DNA of 64,000 bases from Endomychus coccineus (Eukaryota > Arthropoda > Insecta > Coleoptera > Endomychidae): contig OY294067.1 in NCBI GenBank assembly GCA_958510875.1, positions 151,602,962 through 151,666,961 on the forward strand, in the 5' to 3' direction. The notes beneath the pieces were generated by a model. It was not told the origin of the DNA. It saw nothing but the letters and a program-made list of their open reading frames with translations, and made no database searches. The translations under genes and the position numbers were made by a program. Numbering within the stretch: position 1 is the first letter of the stretch; each line of letters starts with the position of its first letter. Of this stretch, positions 1 to 12,430 are shown piece by piece.

Positions 1-667
1 TCTCTGTGATGTATACTAACTGATTTCAAATGTTATATTTTAACAACAAAAGAATACAAATACTTGAAAATGAGCATAAAAGGTAGTAAGAAAAATTATA
101 TACATTCCTCTAGAGTACAACGTATTTCCTCCTTTGGATTTCAACCAAACTATCCGCGGGAGGAAAAGAGGTACTTTCCTCCCTTGGTATGTAAACAACT
201 ATAATGTCCTACTAGTTTTTATTCCCCAATAATCACCCCATTTTGAGATATATTACATTAGGACTTTTTAGGTGAATTAATGCTCTTCAGTGATCTTTGT
301 TACGAATAAAAGTTGTACCTCTTACTAGGAAGATATAGGTAAATTAAATCGTGCATTCAATAATTTGAAGTATAAAAAATATGATTGGCCACGGGGAGTA
401 AATTGATGAGAATATTATTTTGTTGTCTTGTAGTCAACTGAAAAAATTACGAATTTGTTGGAACCGACGAAGAAGTGCCAATTTCAAATGAATTAATGAT
501 ACTGAAATTGAAATTATCTGGATATAATTGAGGCAAATGATTCATCTTCCCGGTGGAAAAAAATCATGTGATCATTTTTTCGTTAAATTAGACTTACCTC
601 TAGAGGATTCTTCCATCCCTGGTACTGGATCAACTTATCTTATCATGATAGTAATTTTTGTTTGCAG
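1..667. other. Intronic sequence upstream of first visible exon
   Basis: A+T-rich sequence without a supportable gene. It ends in a pyrimidine-rich tract and the acceptor tttgcag at 661-667, so it is read as the intron before the exon starting at 668. The upstream exons of that gene are outside the window. Confidence 0.6.
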
Positions 668-1028
668 GGACCACAACGTGTTTTCACCAATAACATCGTT
701 GTAAGATTCCATCCTACTTTGGAAATAGATGGCGATGAAATTATCACTATAGTATGCAGGTATCCTCCACCCGTAGCACCCGTTCCACCACCACTGATCG
801 ATTATAGAAAAGAGGAGCCAACTCCTGGAGCTGCTCTAGGGCCACCACTCAAAAGTTTCCAGATACTGCTTATAGTTTGCGGCATTCTCTTCTTGTCTCT
901 GCTACTACTTGGACTTGGTTGTTCCTATTACTGTTTGAGACGACGGAATGTAGCTGTCATTAGAAGACATCCATTCTCGTCAATCGGTAGTGATTCTGAA
1001 ATAACAAAGCTTTCAGGAAGTTCTCTAG
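668..1028 (+). CDS. Internal exon of ZP-type single-pass membrane protein
   Basis: The exon begins after the acceptor tttgcag (661-667) and ends at the donor GTAAGA (1029). It encodes 120 residues plus one base, so the intron is phase 1. The first 30 or so residues (IVVRFHPTLEIDGDEI followed by VCRYPPP) resemble part of a zona pellucida domain, with a Pro-rich linker after it. Residues about 64-90 are a strong transmembrane helix followed by the basic stop-transfer stretch RRRN, which places the C terminus in the cytoplasm. Insect ZP transmembrane proteins act at the apical membrane in shaping cuticle; that role is inferred from the family. The reading frame continues exactly into the exon at 5138. 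The 5' part of the gene, including any signal peptide, is outside the window, and the exact family member is not recognised. Confidence 0.72.
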
Positions 1029-1559
1029 GTAAGATGATATTATTTATTTATGCATGCTTAATTCTCATAATTAATAGAACAAATGTTCAGGTACTAAAGA
1101 AATATTGTTCTAACCTGAAAGCTTTCATCAGAAAAAAGAAAATTCAACTTTTCACGCCCGTTAGACATTGTCCGATTCATGATAATTGTTGTCTCCAGCA
1201 ATTGAGAATTAATTTCGACAATTGTATGAATCCAACATCTGTGCGTTTTTTTTCTATACTTTGACTACACGAGAGAGAAATCTATAATGTTCGAAGAACA
1301 TTGTGAGCCAGCGGTGGAAAATTGGGAGAGGATGCTACAGCTAGAGATTCCTTATGTTTTTCAATAGATTTCTACCATTCATGTGTTACGCAGACAAGCA
1401 GGTCTCCTGTTGATCTCCGCCGACAAAAACTATATTTCATTGACGATTCAGGAGTTCTCTAGGTATTGGGTCAGCATGATGTTGATTGATTTTTCCTTCA
1501 CATTAGAGATCACAGCTAATAGTGCAATGGGTCTTTAATTATTGGGAAGGGGTCTTCTT

Positions 1560-2140
1560 TCCTTTTTTTTTAGAATTGATTGAAATCTAACTGTCTACAA
1601 GCTTGAAGGAAACATATCAAGTTTGTATAAAAGGGTAAAAAACCTGCAGAAAACTGGTGTTATTCTTTGAAAACGACAGATAGAATTCTGTCTGGCCCCA
1701 TAGACTTTTTGGTATTCAGATCAAACTGAATGCATCTAATTATGCGCTGACGAAAGACAATTTCACTATCGGTAGTAGCAATATTTGAAGTATACTTCCC
1801 TTGTGGATCCAAAGTGGAATTTGCTGCAAACATTCCTGAAAAAAGGTTGGCCTTTTGTTGTAGTGTAATAGCCAGTGTGCCATAATCTCTGGTTAGAGAA
1901 GGGAATGAGCTGGAAGTTAAATTGGCTTTGGCGAAAGTCCGATAATCTTATTTTGCCATTAAATGCCTCTTTCGAAGTGTTTATTTTGTTTCATTGCACA
2001 TATTTCCGGCTTCTCTGTTCTGTTCTCCTGACATGAGTTACCGCGACTACGACTATATGCTGTTTGTTTTGAAGCGACAGACCTAGAACAGATTTTATTG
2101 AACCATCGTTCACCAGATGATGGAGTAGATTGCGCCGTTT
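1560..2140 (-). pseudogene. RTE-like non-LTR reverse transcriptase fragment
   Basis: Read on the minus strand, this gives WFNKICSRSVASKQTAYSRSR, then a stretch containing SFPSLTRDYGTLAITLQQK and LFAANSTLDPQGKY, then the RT entry motif KSMGPDRILSVVFK. This order matches the linker between endonuclease and RT domain 1 of RTE/BovB-type endonuclease-RT proteins of insects. Stops and frameshifts are present and neither end of the element is seen. It is a fossil inside the intron of the ZP-type gene, antisense to it. Confidence 0.7.
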
Positions 2141-2929
2141 CTATTCATCGTATCGATTTGATATTTTATAGATCGCCTTAAAGTGGTGAAAATAGAAACT
2201 GTATTGTATTTGGTTGTGGAAAAGTTTCGAGTTGTATTTCTGACATCCATTTTCATTTTTTCGTTGAACCATGAGGGAAACCTTGTTTTTCTGATTATAA
2301 GTATATATCTCACTATATATTTCAGTTGCAGAAGATTCAAGTGACGACATCGATGTGACGCCACTATCTATTTCATGTTTTCATTCTGTGAAGAGGCCCC
2401 TAGACTTCTTAATTCTTTCGTACACTTTGACAGTAGTTCATACGAAAGCAAGTGTCAATATAAAAGAAGATTATATTATAGTGTGAATAATTGCGAAAAT
2501 CAACCTGACAGCGGTGTCAGTATGAAGTATGAAACATGAAACAATCATTTACATTTGACCCGCAGGACTGTTCGAAAGATATTTTGCTAACAAAAGTGAA
2601 GGAAGTCACATGATCAATTGATCACAGTTTTTTTCCTCATATTTTTTGTATCCAATATTCTTATTCGTTCACGTTGTCACGAAATAGTGTCCTTAATTTA
2701 CACACCTGTGTGGACAGACAAAATGCCTTTCAGTGAACCGTTGGATGGGTATTTTGGGGGAGACGTTGCTATAATCCGTTATTTTGCCAAACCCATCAAG
2801 GAGTGTTGCTTACTTAAGCTCCCTACAGAACACCCTCTGATTTTATTTGGACAACATTCCCTTGAACCAAAGGAATTAAATGTGGTCTAGCACATTTGCC
2901 GTTAGTAAGCATTTAAGCGGAACTTCTGA

Positions 2930-3135
2930 AAGATGGGTATATATCATGATTTGCAAGATTTGGTGGATTTAAACCCTCTTGATCTCTTTCTTCTGGAATA
3001 TTTAGAACAATTAGTGTACGCTAAGTCTGTAAATTTCTTCGAGAAGCTCAGTGAACAAGTAAACCAAGGATGCCACCAAATACGAGCAAATATGGGGGTT
3101 TTTCTGGGAGGTCCATGTTGAAATAGCAGAAGAGG
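2930..3135 (+). pseudogene. mariner-like transposase C-terminal fragment
   Basis: The frame reads LQDLVDLNPLDLFLLEYLEQLVY, then FFEKLSEQVNQGCHQIRANMGVF. This matches the PDLTPLDFFLWGYLK segment around the last catalytic acid, and the following helix, of mariner/Tc1-superfamily transposases. The rest of the enzyme and the inverted repeats are not recognisable. It is a decayed DNA transposon in the same intron. Confidence 0.6.
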
Positions 3136-5137
3136 GTTTTGTACACTTTATTTGAATGGTTCTCTTTGTTTTCTGTTCATAAATTACATTGTTTGCTTAT
3201 TTGCTTGTATCAATAAAAAAGTGGTGTAAACGCAAAATGTTTCGAATCCCTGGAATCGTCTATTTGCGGACTCATTTTCAGCAAGACTTTTCTTCATATT
3301 TTGGACTGTTTGCGTCACATTTTTCCAACATATTATGTATATACGTACGATAATTCATGTATATTCTACTAATTTATTTTAATGTAAACCATGAATAATT
3401 CTTAAACAATTACTTACCCCTTTTCCATTTTTCTATTGGAAGTTACGTGTAGATTATATAAAGAGATATAAATTCACATCAAGTGATAAATGGAAATTTA
3501 AGATAGTTGTCAAAGCATTTGCATGAATTGTCAGTGTATTTGGTCAAGTATTCAATCTTCTTCTGTGGAGACGTGTTATAGAACTATAAATCACGCCCAT
3601 CCACCCCCACCGTTGTTGAATCTTTATCGCATTTATTAAATCTCATTACACTAGTCTATTAAAAGGAACCATAAAATGCCTCGATAGAGAAGTGCGGAGC
3701 TAAAAACACGCAAATTGCGGTAACTGTTTTCAAGAAAACTGATAATCATTTTTCAAAAACAGTATGTTTCAAATGTTTTGCCCCATATCAGTCTACTGTT
3801 ATTTTTATAAATGCTTGCAATTTGGCGTTGAATCTTTTTTCAAATATCCTCAGAAAATAAAAATTTTAGTCGTATAGTACCTTCTATCTTCTTCAATAAC
3901 ATTCAATCGCCCAATCTGAAAGCCCCTATCTAAGAAAATGATATTTTTGAGATTTCAAATATGCCTCTTTCATGAAATATTTGCACTATTTTTTCCTACT
4001 TTTTCACAACTGTCTTCGCAGTTTCACAACATATTAGAACATTAGTAAGTTATCGAAAAACATTAACTTCTATAAATTAGTTTTGAAGATGATCGCAATA
4101 AGGTAAGGGTAAGATCCTGCAAAGATTATATATTCTTCTAAATTGCTGTAACTCAAATACAATTGATAATCAAAGTAGGTTTGTATTGTGAAACGCACTC
4201 TTAATTTCGACGAAGGAACCAAAAATGCAAAAAAGCTTATATAAACTTCCAGTATAACCGAAAGTGTAAGAATATTTTAGTCATTTTTGAAAAACATTCT
4301 GGCAACAATACGAAATGATATTCCTTATAACTTAGCTCAGATGATGACACTATGTGTTGAAACATATGTAAGCAATAGTGGATAATAAAAACATTCATAA
4401 CTTATTTAGTGTAAATTAGTGGTTTTAATTCCATAACTTCATGAGTTGAAAATGAATTTACATATTCTTAATGCCGAAACTATTTTATAAATTAGAAGAG
4501 GTTAAATATAAAGATTGTGTAAAAATCGGCGTTTTTTGTAAGAAATCTTTTTAGTCCAAAGTTTATTTATCTCGTTATGAAATTAAATATTTGTTAAACT
4601 ATTCCCAATTATTTAATCTAGTTATCAGACTCATTATGTGGTTAGACATAATCAGATATTCTCTTATTTACATCAAAAATATATTTTTCACAAACATACA
4701 TAACATTAAATGGCAAATCTGTTTGGAGACTTCTGTATTTGAAAAAAATTTATAAGTTGAGAAATGTTTCTGTTATTACTAGCTTTATGTTACCTATAAT
4801 GTTATTGTTTGAATACATTGAATGAATGTACATAAATAGAACAAATCCACCCTGAATCAGGTATAGACCCCAATAGTTTGTCAGACAGTTAGCTGAGACA
4901 AACGTATTCATGAATAAGAGAAGAACGTACATCCCAACTTGATATTTCGTCCTGCCATCATATCGCAGTTTTGCGAAACTCATCTCCCACAGCTGAACCT
5001 CTCAGAAACTCTGATGCATGTGAAGGTTCCTCTTAAACTCAACCTGCATACTCGATTGAAATTAATCTCACCAAAATAGCCAATGCATAATTTAGCAATA
5101 TATATTGTCTTCTAAAATTATTCCACATTTTTCCTAG
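3136..5137. other. Intron remainder without recognised genes
   Basis: A+T-rich with many short homopolymers and no reading frame with protein-like composition. It ends in the acceptor used by the exon at 5138. Nothing further seen. Confidence 0.5.
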
Positions 5138-7299
5138 GTAATCTGTCAATGATTGAAGGTCTGCGAATACCACGAGCTCATGCGCCACTACAAGCAGCTG
5201 CCAGCAGTTCAGGAAGCGACGGTCCACTCATCAGCGATACTTTACCATCCGATTACCCGTCCGAATCTCATTCCGAGATTGAAGAATTGGATGCCCGATC
5301 TCTGCCTGTTTCATCAGCGGGCAGTTTCGAAAACAAAGCATTCGTACAAGATACAAGTAGTATTTACAGTGAAGGATACGGCCATACGCAAGAAAAACAA
5401 ATTCAAAATGCAATAGCTACTACCTCAATGGTACCCAGGTTACCACTCGCTGCTAAAGATCAACCCAAATTCGATGTGCAAGTACGTGTTAATCGAACAC
5501 CTCCGGCACCGGCAAGTTTGAGTATATCAGATACTGACAGTTCAATATCGAGAGCAGAAAGAAATCTTACAACTATTCTCGAGCAACACGAAGGCAGTGT
5601 CAGATCCATGGACTCCCCTCGCATGGAAAAAATGCAATTCACATACTTACCAGAATTGCATCATGTTCCTAAACATATTCAACCAGCTCCCACTTATAAC
5701 CGTATCTTGAAGAGGCAACAAGAGCTGCAAGAAAGTTCTTGGGAAGAACCAAGGATAAGCTCCGCAAGATCTTTGGCATCTCTGAATACAGAAATGACCG
5801 ATACTCATTCTGTAACAGAAATGATAGATGATTCACATCACAGAATGCACGTTCCTATGCCTCCACCGCCTCCTCCCGTTATCCCAAGAGAACATTACGT
5901 TGTTAATATGGAACGACCTTCTTTCATTGAACCTCTTCCAATATACAAACCAGAAATAACGTCGCATATGGTGGATGATGTGTATTTAAGGACCATAACC
6001 GAAAAGAAAACGATTGAAGATATTGAACGCCACAAGAGATCAATTACTGAATACCATACGCGTCCCATTGAAGAACAAAAATGGGACGTTACTATTAAAA
6101 ATTATCCCATGGAAATGCCCGAACCACCAGACTGGGAAAATTTCTCAGACATTTCCTCTGCTTCAGGATTAACTATAACTAGCATTCCCGAACGGTTTAC
6201 TTCTTTACAACCTAAAAATACTATTGATGACAATAAGCTTCCGCTTAACTCACCGGAATTAGTTGGAAACATAGGTCACTCACCACGCCATGAAAGCTAC
6301 CTGTCGCAATTTGATCTACCTATGGAAAATCCAAGAGTTCCCAACTGGAATGTTCTCATTAGAGTTTTTCAACCAAATGAAATAGAAGGTCCCGTTATAG
6401 AAAATGCGGAAACATTCAATTCTCAACTAACTGTAGCCGACAAGATAAAATGGAGACAAATTATCACTACTGAATCAACACTGCGGACACTTCTTACAGA
6501 AGCTATAGTTCGTGAAGACTTCGAGAGAATTCGTCACGACACAAGATACGTTACTTTGTTCGAACCTCCCAAATGGGATGTTATCATTCGAATATTGAGC
6601 CCTAATGATAAACAGAAGAATCGTTACAAGAAGAAGGCAGATTGGGATACACGAAGTAGAAGAAGCAGCTTACCAACTCTTTATGAATACGATTCAGATG
6701 GCGGTAGTTCCGTTAGAACACTTATAAGGGAACCGGTTGAGTATCCTCCTGTAAGATCAAGAAGAACATCACGTTCCAGCTACAGAAGTGAAGCCGATTT
6801 GAGATCAATGTCTGAAATGATTGTAGATTTCGGAAGACCGGATCATCATGACGCTCATTCCGAATCTTCCAATTACTACACAGTACGAAGCCGATTCGAT
6901 GACGACTCCGAACCAGAAATCGACTATAAAACTGGTAATTCGCGACATCAGTTAGCTAGATCTTTAAGTCAACCTAGTTTAGCGCGATCAGCTAGTGAAT
7001 TCACAGAACACTGGATTGCACCTTCGCGTTACGATACCAATAGTGAGTTTACTTCTCCTGAGGGAACCCCCAAATCACAACGAAGTACAAGGATGTATCC
7101 TCTTCAGTATCCTCCTGGAGCAGCCGATCATAGTTCGATGTGGCAAGCTAGAGCATCTAGCCAAGCAACTCGTCATATTCCAGGTGTAACAAGCCAAATG
7201 GTGACTAGAGAAGTCAAAACTGAGACTTCTGGCAGATTTGTAGCATCGCGATCGCAAGATTGGTTCGGAGATAATGACAGTGAAACTAATTTTAAATAG
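5138..7299 (+). CDS. Terminal exon: long cytoplasmic tail with WDV-type repeats
   Basis: An acceptor (ttttcctag, ending at 5137) joins in phase 1 to the donor at 1029. The ATG at 5149 is therefore internal, not a start. About 720 residues of Ser-rich, acidic and largely disordered tail follow, ending at TAG 7297-7299. A short motif recurs four times: KFDVQVRV (5467), KWDVTIKN (6079), NWNVLIRV (6343) and KWDVIIRI (6571), each next to Pro-rich sequence. A PPPPPP run near 5860 could bind SH3, WW or EVH1 domains. Codon use is uniform with no stops, so the exon is under coding constraint. The tail probably links an apical ZP protein to the cortex; this is inference from topology only. Function and symbol are not assigned. 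Confidence 0.78.
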
Positions 7300-7447
7300 A
7301 AATATAACTGCCATTACGAAATATTTTTAATGTTTATTAATTTAATTAATTCAAAATTGAAATCAATATAACCGAATTTGCATACTGATATGCTATAATA
7401 TACCATATTTTATAATTGTAACTAGAATGCTGTGATAACAATGCACG

Positions 7448-7453
7448 AATAAA
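7448..7453 (+). terminator. Polyadenylation signal AATAAA
   Basis: Canonical hexamer about 150 bases after the stop codon of the ZP-type gene, followed by a T-rich region. The likely 3' end of its mRNA. Confidence 0.55.
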
Positions 7454-7459
7454 TTGGTT

Positions 7460-10200
7460 AAGGGTATCTATTTTTATTGAAGGGTTTTAACCAATTTTTC
7501 ACTTATTCACAAATGTGTGAATAACTGCAAAATACGGTTTATATTTCAAGATGTATTTTATTTTAATTATTTCCTAATTTGCTATTGCTTCATTATTTAA
7601 GACTTTAATACTTAATTTTCTTTTGGAGCTTGGTGAAGGTCGACAACGGGAATTTTCTCTACTTTTATAATCTTTAAGAGTAAAAAATTATATTCTTGAA
7701 TCTGTAGAATTATTCTGTAATACTATTGATTGGTAAAACGAAGTAAATATAGTAATTAACACTGCCTACAATTAGTTTTATTCTCGTAAGCCTCTCATTC
7801 TAAATCATGATGAAAGCAGAAGCTGATGTCTGAGAAATGTTGGTACTCAACCAAGGCTTGCTCTAATCTGAGGCCAGCACCTTGACCACGTGACCCTCGC
7901 GTCACTGATCAACTCCGGTCAACTGAAAGCACGCGCGAAACATGTTCAATGAAGAATTCCAAACTGTGTTAAAGCCGGTGAATCCTGTGCATTACAGTGG
8001 AAATAAAGAACTGATTGAATAATATTTTAGGTGCAAACGATTAACAAAATATAGTTTGAAAGATTGAGTAAACCTCAGAACTGTAACAATTTAAAATAGC
8101 TAGCGGTTTCAACTATTTCTTTTCGGTTGTCGTATCGCTCAAGTTAATGTGAGACTTCCATGTTGAACAATCTTATAAATTTAACAGATTGGTGGTATCC
8201 AAGTGAAGTTTGAAGAATTTAATTTTTTTATTGTGTAATTCATTTTGGATATAAGAGATATAGTGTTCAGTTTCATAAGCCTTGGGTTCATCTGCAGGTA
8301 CACTAATTTGGAAAGTGCCAACGATTGTTGTTGAGTGTTTTCTGTAAGGAAAATTTATTATTTTCATTTTGTATCATTTTATCTTACAATGCTATGAACC
8401 TCATTGCAATATCAATTATGCCTATAATCTAGATGAGACTAATTATGCAATGTTTGATTTTATACGAAACGAGAGCTTGAAACAAAAATTGAACAGAGCA
8501 ATTCATAGAGATTCTTTGGCTCCCAATGAAAATTCATAGGAAGAGACAATATACAAGAAGACAAGGTAACAGAACGTGATGAATCTGTATTTGCGTTTAC
8601 TAGTAAACTTCCAAAACTTGTTCGAAGTTGCGACACCTAACATTTTTACCAATCAACCTTTCTATTTGTAAAAATGAGCTCCGATCAAACGTAAACATTC
8701 TGAAAAAAGACAACTTCGTGATGAGATTGTTTTTCAAAGGGAATTTGCATAGGCTATGTAGGCTATGACTCAAAGTCGACAAAAATGAGAGAGTATTCGT
8801 TTGCTACAGGATGAGTATTTCTAGATTCACTAACACTCATAATAACGACCATCAAGCAGTTTGAGGCGTGTCTAATGCAGATGTAGGCATATATTTTTAT
8901 ATCCTTGATTATTGCTAAGGCCAGTCTGAACGTTGTAGTCGATGTACATATATCATAGGTGCTGTAATAAATTGGAATTAGAGAAATCGTAGCTTCTCAT
9001 TATTAAGGTGGCCTGTGGTATGTGCGATAATCTTATCGAGTTAAGGCGGTAATGTTAGTCTGGATTGAAAGAATGAAAGTCTTTTGCCGCCGAAGATATG
9101 AGCCGATACTCTGTACTCACACGAAGGTATTATCAATACAAACTATGACATCAGCGAAAACAGGGAGCTGGGGATAAAGGTATAATCGGGTTGAGAAGTA
9201 AGGGGGTATAGAGGCTGGGCTGTTTTGATAAAACTCTTTCTTCAAGAGGGAAGAAGGCAGTCCGGGCCGGTCCATACTCAAGATGCGTATCATTAAAGCC
9301 GAAGTAAATTCATTCATTTCTCAAAAAGATAAAATTTGGTGATTAAGGTGTAATGTGGTAATTAAATTAAATTGTTAAGTAGTTCAGTTCAGAGGACAGC
9401 CGGGGACTCCGAGGTGTTATCATCGTTAAAATAATTAAATTCGTTCTATATCATTGGCACCGACTGGTCCGGTGAATTAAAAGTAGTGAGTGTTAGGGGA
9501 AGGTTAAACAACAAGGGGGGTAAGTCTTAGATCTAGATAATTAAAAATCACAACTGTTTGGGTTGGACTGATACTGCATGATTTCCGCTAAGTAGAGTAT
9601 TAAGGTGGTAAAAGGTTGTATAGTTTTAATATTCTCTAAATATCCATATAATTATATTCGTCATACTAAAATTTATTAACAATAAATTCAGGTCATAAGT
9701 CGATTGGTTTGATTTAATAAAAGAAACAACCCAAAGTTTACCTATAAAGTGATAAACATTGATAGTACAAGAGGGTTCTTGCTTAACCTCTTAAAAAAAA
9801 AGTAGGTGGTGGCAGCATATCATAATAATGAATAAAGTAGTTGAAAGTTAAGATTAATTGCCTGAATGCAAATTCCGATTATTTGCTGGAAGCCGTGAGG
9901 ACACGCACTACCAAAGGAGCGCTGTGAGGTTGACAGTGGAGAAGGTCAGTAGTAGAAAGTTAATAAATTACAAGAATTAAAACAAAGTAATGGGTGTATA
10001 TTACAGTGCATAGGTAAAGAGGAATTGAAAACCTTTGAGGTGATTACGCTAAGAAACTCTGCATATATGGATATGAATATTATCAATTCAGATATTACTG
10101 TTACATACATTTATCTCCACAGGACTATTTTCACCCAGAAAACATAGTAGCATACAAATTCAGATAGTTGGTTGTCAATTATTATTATTATTATTAATGA
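7460..10200. other. Gene-poor intergenic region
   Basis: No convincing gene. A 64-codon minus-strand frame at 8173-8367 has a plausible acceptor (ccttacag, minus strand, near 8341) and protein-like composition, but no family is recognised and no partner exon is visible. Around 9000-9900 the sequence is locally G-rich and may be decayed transposon. A (tta)n tract lies near 10185. Confidence 0.4.
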
Positions 10201-10209
10201 AGGGGTATC

Positions 10210-10640
10210 CGTGAGGTTTCTTATGCCTAAGCCGAAGTTCTTTGCATCCATTTTCTCCTAACGAGGCGGTTCCCATTCAAAGCCACCCGAGGTGTACAAG
10301 CAGTCAAGGCTGGATGTTTTGGTAAGTGGTTAGTGACTACACCAGTCTTATGTCTAGTTTCTGGATTTCCTCAGCATCCCATAGCTCTACAGAGTCTTGG
10401 GGGGACATGATAATTGAGATGTCCAGCCGCTGGTTCAATAGTTCATCAGCTATTTCATTTCCCCTTATTCTAGAATGGTTGGGGACCCAGAATAGAGCGA
10501 GTTAGCCTTCATTGTTCAATATATGTATGCGATCCGACTTGACCTTTGATGTTATTTTCATGTTGTCCAGCGCAGAGTGATATCCTTGCGTATGCTGGTA
10601 TGATTTTACGCTCTCCCTTCGAGTGCCGTACGAGCGCAGC
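10210..10640 (-). pseudogene. Non-LTR retrotransposon RNase H fragment
   Basis: The minus-strand translation contains LFWVPNHSRIRGNEIADELL, the His/Asp motif at the end of the RNase H domain in Jockey/I/R1-type elements, followed by a degenerate tail. Stops interrupt it on both sides. Its parent element is not otherwise recognisable here. Confidence 0.65.
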
Positions 10641-10747
10641 ATATTATTGACAGTATACCCTCTTGGAAAATAGTGTAGTTGAATGGTTCTTATTAATGAT
10701 ATAGTTGTTTTTATAATTTATGTTGGAATCTTATGCTGTTTGTTTTC

Positions 10748-10790
10748 TTTTCTCTCTCTCTCTCTCTTTTTTTTCTCCCTCTCTCTCTAA
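10748..10790. repeat. CT-rich microsatellite
   Basis: Runs of (CT)n separated by a T tract, immediately before the conserved PLE-A end sequence containing gtgtttccatgtaattta. Confidence 0.8.
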
Positions 10791-11755
10791 ATTGTTATGT
10801 TAATTAGTGTTTCCATGTAATTTAGAAAAGAATTCTATGATTTACAAATCTAAATATAACTATGATTATTTAATGAATTACTTATTCCATGATTTACATT
10901 TCATTTCCATTATTAATAATGACCACAGTCGTACATACAAGTCTTGGAACTCTATGTTTGACATGAGTCTCTTACATGTCGCCAAACTCGTAGTCCCTCG
11001 CTCAGCCATTAGCTAGCGCTTGAATCGAAGTATGGCAACAATCACATTATTAAGTAAAATAATTTTCCTCGTAACGCAATATTCACTATTCTGATTTGAG
11101 AGAGGAATAGAACTGTTACTCGTGTCAAAATGTATTACTCACCTTAAAAATAGCTTCACCTTTTTCGTTATACATGCTCGCACACAAGAAAGACCTCGTT
11201 AATTCTATCCGGAATCGCAAGCATCCACTTTTTTCGCCTTTCCTCATCTTTCAGCACTTTAAAAACAGAAGTTTCTTGCTTTACACTTTTGTACCCCGTT
11301 TTGCATTTCGGCACAATGCACGGTTTCGTAATTCTTTTCTACAAACGCCGGTATTCCCTGTGTTTACAAGTCAACAATGACAGTTGCCAGAGAACACGGT
11401 CGTATACGTGCCAGAGATCATTCCTCGACTCATGCGCCATCCTTTTGGTACTATGCAACAGATGATGCTTAGCGGACTCACTTCTCACATAGGAAACAGC
11501 CTCGAGTTCCCAGACCTGTATATACGACCGTGATAATAACTAATCAAATTTGAGATAGCTCTATGAAATTTTTATTTCAAAACTGTCACTGTCATAAATG
11601 TAACAATGTCAGATAATATATTATCTTTTTAGATTGAATTGAAGAAAGTGGTTATTCAAAATATCTGAATTTGGTTAAGTTTGAATCAGATTATTAGAAA
11701 GTTTGAAAGATTAGAATCAATGTTATTATGAACACAATTGTTGCTTTTAATGTGC
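10791..11755 (-). mobile_element. PLE-A copy 1, 3' part (interrupted)
   Basis: This is a minus-strand Penelope-like element whose 3'-terminal region lines up with 21740-22215: the same gtgtttccatgtaattta block, then A+T-rich untranslated sequence. It is interrupted twice, by a TIR element (10922-11534) and, at 11756, by the Gypsy-type LTR element. It resumes at 18774 with GIY-YIG coding sequence. The copy at 21.7-22.4 kb lacks both insertions and so acts as an empty-site reference. Confidence 0.6.
10922..11534. mobile_element. Non-autonomous TIR element (MITE-like)
   Basis: The ends are imperfect inverted repeats of about 27 bp: cacagtcgtacatacaag at the left and, on the other strand, cacggtcgtatatacagg at the right. 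Sequence related to 10930-11020 recurs inverted at 34071-34182. No transposase is present. AATAA occurs next to both ends and may be the target duplication, but it is offset by one or two bases. It sits inside PLE-A copy 1. Confidence 0.6.
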
Positions 11756-12051
11756 TGTAACGAAGCTTGAATTTCGAAAGATTATTATTTAATTTAGATC
11801 AGGCAATAAATACGGATGTTACATGTAATTTCAGTTTGAACAGTTCATTATTTCAATAGATATGAATGAATTCCGAATGTGTATTCCGTGATTGCCACTT
11901 TTCTAAATCTCCGTAATATCAAATAAGTATAATTATTCAAATAAATGAATCTAATTCATGCCCGTTCAAAATTGCATTTCATTCCGATAAAAATGTGTTG
12001 CAAAAACAGGGGTCTGGCCAGTTAAGACACCAAACTTTGTGCAGCCTTATG

Positions 12052-12060
12052 TATAAAAAG
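12052..12060 (+). promoter_or_regulatory. TATA box of LTR promoter
   Basis: TATAAAAAG within the 5' LTR, conserved in the 3' LTR near 17519. Position and conservation fit a Pol II core promoter in U3. Confidence 0.6.
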
Positions 12061-12260
12061 GGCGAACAACCTAAAAACTCCGATAACACTTGTTTACTCC
12101 GCCGGGAAGAACTGGTGTGATATCATGAGCGCGAATTTTAGATCTAAAAAGTAGCGTCACTTTTAACCATTGTTCGGGGCATAAGTAGAAACTATTGGCA
12201 CAAAAATAAGGATTTGGTGGAGCAGACCTGTCCAGAACCTCGGAAAACATATAAAAGCCG

Positions 12261-12430
12261 TGACAGTATCTCTTGTGTTTTTGATTTTCTATCAGTGTAG
12301 TAGCTCTTGTGTTTTTGAATTTCGAGCCGTACAGTATCTCTTGTGTTTTTGAATTTCGAGCAGTGTAGTAGCTCTTGTGTTTTTGATTTTCAATCAGTGA
12401 AGTAGCTCTTTTGTGATTTCGATTTTCAAT
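12261..12430 (+). repeat. About 34-bp tandem repeats in LTR
   Basis: Five units built on tctcttgtgtttttgaattt, alternating between gtgtagtagc and gtacagtatc starts. The 3' LTR (17739-17945) has about six, which accounts for most of the 40-bp length difference between the LTRs. Confidence 0.8.

Noticed and set aside
2618..2890. 90-codon frame with a hydrophobic start in the ZP-gene intron
   Set aside because: No family match, no splice context, adjacent to a transposase fossil; not supported as a gene.
5149..5151. ATG at 5149 as a gene start
   Set aside because: The exon is open upstream to the acceptor at 5137 and joins in phase with the exon ending at 1028; the ATG is internal.
9117..9317. 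66-codon minus-strand frame
   Set aside because: Protein-like in places but no recognisable family and no splice partners; could be decayed transposon.
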